A stretch of DNA of 26,391 nucleotides from Conidiobolus incongruus B7586 (taxonomy: Eukaryota; Entomophthoromycota; Entomophthoromycetes; Entomophthorales; Conidiobolaceae): NCBI GenBank assembly GCA_000697335.1, contig JNEM01015734.1, forward strand, positions 1 through 26,391, written 5' to 3'. The notes beneath the pieces were generated by a model. The model was not told the DNA's origin. It was given only the letters and a program-made list of their open reading frames with translations, and did no database searches. This document shows positions 21,807 to 26,391 of the stretch, piece after piece (within the stretch, counting starts at the first letter, position 1; every line of letters starts with the position of its first letter). A program made the translations under genes and the position numbers.

Positions 21807-23475
21807 ATGAGCTTAGTAAGATTTTATAATATGGATGAAATCCATGTAATATGCGCTATATTGGGCGGGTTCATTCTATTTTTTGGTTTAATCTCTCTTT
21901 TTGTTAAAGAACAATTATTTCTTTCCGAAGCATGTAAGTTAATACCAGTGATATATAGCAACAATCATACTAAGTATTATTTTAGTGGTAGCTGTAGTAT
22001 TCGGCATTATAGTTGGACCTATAGCACTGAACTTTATTAACCCCTATGAGTGGACCAATATCGACTATGTCACACTCGAGTTTTCTCGACTTGTAATAGG
22101 TATTCAAGTTATGGCAGCTGGTGTATCTCTTCCCAAAAAGTATGTACTAAAAGAATGGAAATCTTTATCTGTCCTATTATTACTTGTAATGATTTGTATG
22201 TGGATGATATCAGCGGGTTTAATCTGTGCCTTCTTCCCTCTGTCATTCTTAGAATCCTTGGTGATTGCAGCTTGTATTACACCTACTGACCCAGTATTAG
22301 CTAATTCCATTGTGAAAGGTAAATTTGCTGAGAAAAAGGTACCGATTCACTTGAGAGACATATTGTCTGCTGAGAGTGGTGCCAATGATGGATTAGGGTT
22401 TCCTTATATGTTCTTTGCTATTTTTTTACTTGTTAGTAAATCACCTGGACAAGCCATGGGATACTGGTTTGGTATGAGTTGGGGGTATCAAATCCTACTA
22501 TCAATCATAGTTGGTATATTAGTAGGATATATTGCTCGAAAACTCTTATACTATGCAGAACGAAATGAACTCATTGATAAAGAGTCATTCCTTGCTTTTT
22601 GGATGGCATTAGCTTTGTTTTTAATTGGTGTTATGAGTATGATAAACAGTGATGATTTGTTATGCTGCTTTGTAGCTGGTAATTCATTTACCTGGGATGA
22701 TTGGTTCCGAGTTGAAACACGAGAAGCTCACTTGCAAGAAGTAGTGGATATGATTTTCAACTATTCGTTCTTTATCTACTTGGGCACAATTATTCCATGG
22801 ACACATTTTTCACTGCCTGAATACGACATTCAAGTGTGGAAACTGGTGATTTTAGCCATCCTTATACTTATACTCCGACGATTACCAAGTCTTGTAGTGA
22901 TGTATAAGATTATCCCAGCGGTTAGAAGCTTCAGAGAAGCAGTCTTTGCAGGATGGTTTGGACCAATTGGGGTTGGTGCTATTTTCTATGCTATGGTTGC
23001 TTTAGAAGAGCTAGAAGGCGCTGAAAATCAAGAATTACATTTGAATGTCACACATTATATAATGCCAATTACTTTTTTTATAGTATTATCATCCATTGTA
23101 GTTCACGGCATTACCGTTCCATTATTTTATTTGGGTAAAGCAATGAAATCACGTAGTATTATAACTACACAAACTGTTCATCACATTGTGAGTCGATTAC
23201 CCACAGTTAGATTGAGTCGTGATTTTAACTCAAGGGTGGATTCCCCTATTTCATCAGATTTGTCTAAGAAGTCAAGTTTGTCACAGAATTTGCCAGATCT
23301 GGAAAAACAAAATAACATTGGTTTGATTTCTGAGGACGCTGATAAATCTTTGGATATTACTATCAGACAGGATGGTCAAATTGTCTATAGGGGATCCATC
23401 GATGGCGCTTCTTTGCATTCTAATGAAGACATTACAATTCAAGATCAAGTAGAAAAATCTAAATCTCATTCTTAA
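21807..23475 (+). CDS. NHA1: Na+/H+ antiporter, Sod2/Nha1 type, copy B
   Basis: Paralogue of copy A, same strand, starting 5,784 bp downstream. Exons 21807-21933 and 21986-23475, with a 52-nt intron at the identical codon (Leu43, the usual SEALVA motif of the family), give 538 residues. Asp144, Asp177, Asp265 and Asp266 match the essential aspartates of S. pombe Sod2. Residues 75-419 are nearly identical to copy A in DNA. In contrast the first 74 residues differ mainly at synonymous sites, and the tail after about residue 435 has diverged and gained 11 residues net, keeping only DLEKQ and GQIVYRGS as landmarks. The tail is Ser-rich (SPISSDLSKKSS), a likely site of kinase control by inference. 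The intact frame suggests a working gene. Differing tails may give different regulation or partners with the same transport core. Confidence 0.93.
22081..23115 (+). repeat. Near-identical block shared with copy A (right member)
   Basis: Gap-free partner of 16296-17330, offset 5,785 bp. Left border lies at residue 75 and right border at residue 419 in both proteins. The intron and all untranslated sequence are outside the block. Confidence 0.92.
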
Positions 23476-23839
23476 AACCCATATATTAACTAATCAATTA
23501 TAAATACTGCATTATAAATAAATATTTATTAAAAATTGCAATTAATATATGTAATTAATGAGATGTAATACCATATAATATATTTTACTGATTAAAATAT
23601 TGAAAAATTGCTAAATAGCTATTAAATTTTAGTACAGTAAATTATCAATCCACTTCTCTATATTTATTGGGAGTTTAAAAATTGTTAATAAAAGTTACTA
23701 TCACATTAATCGAGTTTAAACTGATGATTTTAAATAAGTTAAATATACAAAACAAGTATATATTTTATTATTAGTAGAACATGAAATCTACATTAAAATT
23801 TTCAGAATCCATTTGAAATTGTCAGCATCATAATCTCAG
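23476..23839. terminator. Shared 3' region between convergent genes
   Basis: 364 bp of AT-rich sequence separate the stop of antiporter copy B (+) from the stop of RSA4 (-). An AATAAA at 23518 (TAAATAAATA context) could serve the antiporter transcript. Nothing else is seen. Confidence 0.4.
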
Positions 23840-25395
23840 TTAGTAGCGCCATAATTTCAAAGTACGATCTTTGCCGCCAGAAGCAACTTTATCACCTCCT
23901 GGGGACCAGTCAATTGCATAAACTTCATCCAAATGGCCAGGAAGATTAACCTTCAATTTTCCAGTACGATAATCCCAAACTTTACATGTGGCATCTTTGG
24001 AGGCGGAAACCAGCATTCGTGAATCTGAAGACCAGCACACCTGGTAAACTGAAGAAACATGGCCTCTAAGATTTTTAATAAACTTACCAGTGCTAGCATC
24101 CCACACCTTCACAGAGTTATCGAAAGATGCAGAGGCAATTAGACGACCATCAGGTGAAAAATTCACATGGTTGACAATCTTTTGATGACCTGTCATCCTT
24201 GCCAAAGGCTTGTCATTCTTAAGAGGATCCCAAAGGAACATGGTAAAGTCATCGGATCCTGTTACCACTCTTTCCCCATTAGTTTTGACCACTTCATTGT
24301 ATCTCTCGAGTGCCTTGGCTTGTCCTTCTTCAGGAGTATCATATCGCTTACCTGTATGATCGAATTGCCCTGTCCTAAGTACGTAATCTGTGCTTAAAGC
24401 AATTGTATTGACCCAGTGAGCATGGCCTGAAAGTGATTTAATCAAAGATCCGGTGGCTGGATTCCATAACTTAACAGTACGATCTTGGGATGTTGTATAA
24501 ATAATTCCTTGTGGAAATTGAGCCAAATCATTTCCACCACCCCATTTGACACAAGTAACGCTTGATGTGTGAGATGAAAATGTCATAATTGTCGTCCTCC
24601 TTACTGTATCCCAAATTCTTACTGTACCATCTTTGGAAGCAGTGGCTAATCGAGGATTCTTGGGATTAATATGATAAGGCTCCCAAGCTAAGCTTGTCAC
24701 CCATTTTCTGTGACCATTGAGAGGATTTCCGATCATTTTACCAGTTTTAGGATCCCATAAACGTACACTTTTATCCATGCTGCCTGAAGCTAGCATACTG
24801 CCGTCAGGAGCCCACTCAAGACACAAAACCCAGTTAGAATGACCTTGGCAAGTAAACTGTGGTGTTTCAGTATTGAGATCCCAAAGACGAACAGTTGTAT
24901 CGCCAGATCCAGTAGCAAGGTATGAGCCGTCAGGAGAGAAGCGACAAGATAACAGAGCTTCTGTATGGCCACTTAAAGTTGAAGAGCATCGAGTAACTGC
25001 TCTTACGCGAAATACAGCTTGAGGGTGATAGACAATAGTTAAAGAGTCTTCGGTTGATTTTTTTCCACTTTGGATTAAATCTTCATAAACACTACGAATT
25101 ACTTCAGTTTGATCAACTTGAAATGAATAAGGCAAAGGCTCTTCCTAAATTAAAGTTAATATAATGAGTTCGAGTTAATTTTACATGTACTTACATTGTT
25201 AAGTAATTTATTCAATAGTAATGTTAATTGTTGAGGAGTGATCTGAGCAGGAATACTTAAGGGTGGGCCAGTAACCTCACCATCGGCTGTTTGGAATCTA
25301 GCCGACACAGTAGCTGTGGCTGAAATAGCTGCATTTTTAGAGTCATCAGGACCAATCTGATCTTGTACTTTCCTTTTTAAGGGTACGGAACTCAT
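23840..25395 (-). CDS. RSA4: Ribosome assembly factor Rsa4/Notchless (NLE1), WD40
   Basis: Nucleolar/nuclear factor of the pre-60S particle. Its N-terminal ubiquitin-like domain is pulled by the AAA+ ATPase Rea1/Midasin to drive remodelling and export of the large subunit. Two exons, 25395-25195 and 25144-23840, with a 50-nt phase-0 intron, give 501 residues (yeast 515, human 485). The NLE/UBL domain spans about 31-130, including PLPYSF just after the intron and YHPQAVFRVRAVTRC at its end. Eight WD40 blades follow to the C-terminus, each with a GH..WD-like pattern. The first reads SGDTTVRLWDL, the fifth starts GHAHWVNTIALSTDYVLR and contains the long insertion typical of the family, and the last ends LKLWRY. 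ATG 25395 gives the usual short polar leader. An AT-rich element TGAAAAAATTTT (25540-25551) resembles the yeast RRPE motif of ribosome-biogenesis promoters, but could be chance here. Confidence 0.96.
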
Positions 25396-26103
25396 TTTTT
25401 TATATTAAATTTGATCAAATATTAGTATTGATTAAATCAGATATGCATTAATCATGTAGACAATTTATCAGCCATCCCTTTAATAACAAATTCGAATTGT
25501 GGGATTGGATAATTCTTTATCAAGATATTTATCAATATTTGAAAAAATTTTGAACTGAATAAATGATAGATGAATATGAATATATACTTGGTGTAAGTTG
25601 GAAAAATAAATATATTGATTTTCTTAAATTTTAATATCTAAAATTTGATATACATATATTAATTACGTAAAGTTATTAAACGATAAATTACATTGAATTT
25701 CTAAATAAATTCAATATAAACACGATCCAGGTGGCCAACTATCATTATTTTGATAAGATGGATTTGAATAGATGTATATTATATAATATTAATAATCAAA
25801 TAATTATGCTTAGTGGACTTGAAGTGTCACCATATAAACACTATGTTATTTTGACTATAGCGGTTTATTGAATTATTAAGATCTCATATATGGTAGAAAG
25901 TATTTTTTTGTATCACTATATGATATAATATTGGCTGAATACAATATGTATTTGAAAGGCAAAATTGACAATATATAATTGTAAATGAATAATAAGTATA
26001 TTAAAATAATTTAATCAATTTAAAAAATACAATGATATATTTTATTAGACTATATTGTAAAAATGAATTTAAAAAGATGTGAGGAAGTAAAGAAATAGAA
26101 AAT
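25396..26103. other. Spacer: RSA4 upstream region and ABCF 3' flank
   Basis: 708 bp of AT-rich sequence between the RSA4 start and the stop of the ABCF gene, both on the minus strand, so the RSA4 promoter must lie here. Apart from the RRPE-like sequence at 25540-25551 I see no gene or repeat. Confidence 0.5.
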
Positions 26104-26391
26104 TTAGACCAATTTGACTTTCTTACGAAGAGATTCTTTGTAGGCTTCAATACCACCTTCAGTCCATTCTGTAATACGGCCATTATCAACTAACCAAATG
26201 GTTTCGGCAACTTGACTGATCAATCTGAAGTCGTGAGAGACTAAAACCATACCACCGTCGAAATCGTTGATAGCTTTGGCCAAGGAGTCGATTGACTCCA
26301 TGTCTAAGTGATTTGTAGGTTCGTCTAATAATAAGATGTGGGGTCGAGAGAGGGCCATTTCAGCAAAGACCAATCTGGATTTCAAACCATC
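26104..26391 (-). CDS. ARB1: ABCF ATPase, C-terminal end (Arb1/ABCF2-like), partial
   Basis: Only the last 95 codons are inside the window; the gene continues past its right edge. ABCF proteins are soluble ATPases with two nucleotide-binding domains that act on ribosomes; Arb1 works in 40S and 60S biogenesis. Visible parts of the second ATPase domain are the end of the signature motif (DGLKSR, usually LSDGQ in ABCF2), Walker [14 protein letters not shown], the switch His in [15 protein letters not shown], and the closing [15 protein letters not shown] followed by [11 protein letters not shown]. These match the ABCF2/Arb1 group better than Gcn20 or eEF3, especially AINDFDGG and the YKE..KKK ending. 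The stop falls soon after the conserved end, so no long tail is present. It precedes RSA4 on the same strand, another ribosome-assembly gene, with 708 bp between, so they are not a single transcript. Confidence 0.88.
   Translation of the reverse strand, partial: DGLKSRLVFAEMALSRPHILLLDEPTNHLDMESIDSLAKAINDFDGGMVLVSHDFRLISQVAETIWLVDNGRITEWTEGGIEAYKESLRKKVKLV

Noticed and set aside
1-26391. CRISPR arrays, bacterial operons, riboswitches, rRNA genes
   Set aside because: Spliced genes and a eukaryotic initiator tRNA show nuclear eukaryotic DNA. No spaced direct-repeat array or rRNA-like conserved sequence was seen.

Overview
The window looks like nuclear DNA from a very AT-rich fungus. The spacers are nearly all A and T, and the genes stand out as islands of more balanced composition. 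Genes are interrupted by few, short introns (47-66 nt, GT..AG) whose positions I could set from reading frame and family alignment. The eukaryotic initiator tRNA, the fungal-type (Sod2/Nha1) sodium/proton antiporters, a Notchless/Rsa4 homologue and an ALR/MNR2-like CorA transporter all point to a fungus. Low GC, long empty spacers and short introns would suit an early-diverging lineage such as Glomeromycotina or a relative, but that placement is a guess.

Layout. Bases 1-2774 are AT desert broken by one GC-rich 334-bp island with TG..CA ends, read as a solo LTR fossil (683-1016). At 2892-3884 (+) lies an intronless gene for a basic, Ser/Pro-rich protein I do not recognise. Bases 3885-6245 hold only weak coding-like relics. 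At 6246-6947 (+) is a four-exon gene for protein phosphatase 1 inhibitor-2 (Glc8 family). A lone initiator tRNA-Met(CAT) lies at 8286-8356 (-). At 9670-10330 (+) is a three-exon gene for a small single-pass membrane protein. It converges on a three-exon CorA-type magnesium transporter gene at 10642-12219 (-). After 3.8 kb of AT desert come two direct-repeat antiporter genes, 16023-17657 and 21807-23475 (both +), separated by 4.1 kb of spacer. That spacer contains a possible CACTA-type transposon end at 18545. At 23840-25395 (-) is RSA4/NLE1 (two exons), and at the right edge (26104-26391, -) the 3' end of an ABCF ATPase gene of the Arb1/ABCF2 type.

Working together. The genes are mostly unrelated housekeeping functions. 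Two themes recur: 60S ribosome biogenesis (Rsa4 and Arb1-like ABCF, adjacent and both on the minus strand) and cation homeostasis (two Na+/H+ antiporters and a Mg2+ channel). The most striking signal is not a new gene family. The two antiporters are diverged paralogues at both ends but share a 1,035-bp central block with only five differences, with sharp borders on both sides. This is a clear footprint of gene conversion (or a recent chimeric event), leaving two proteins with the same transport core and different N- and C-terminal parts. I did not find a convincing undescribed multi-gene system.
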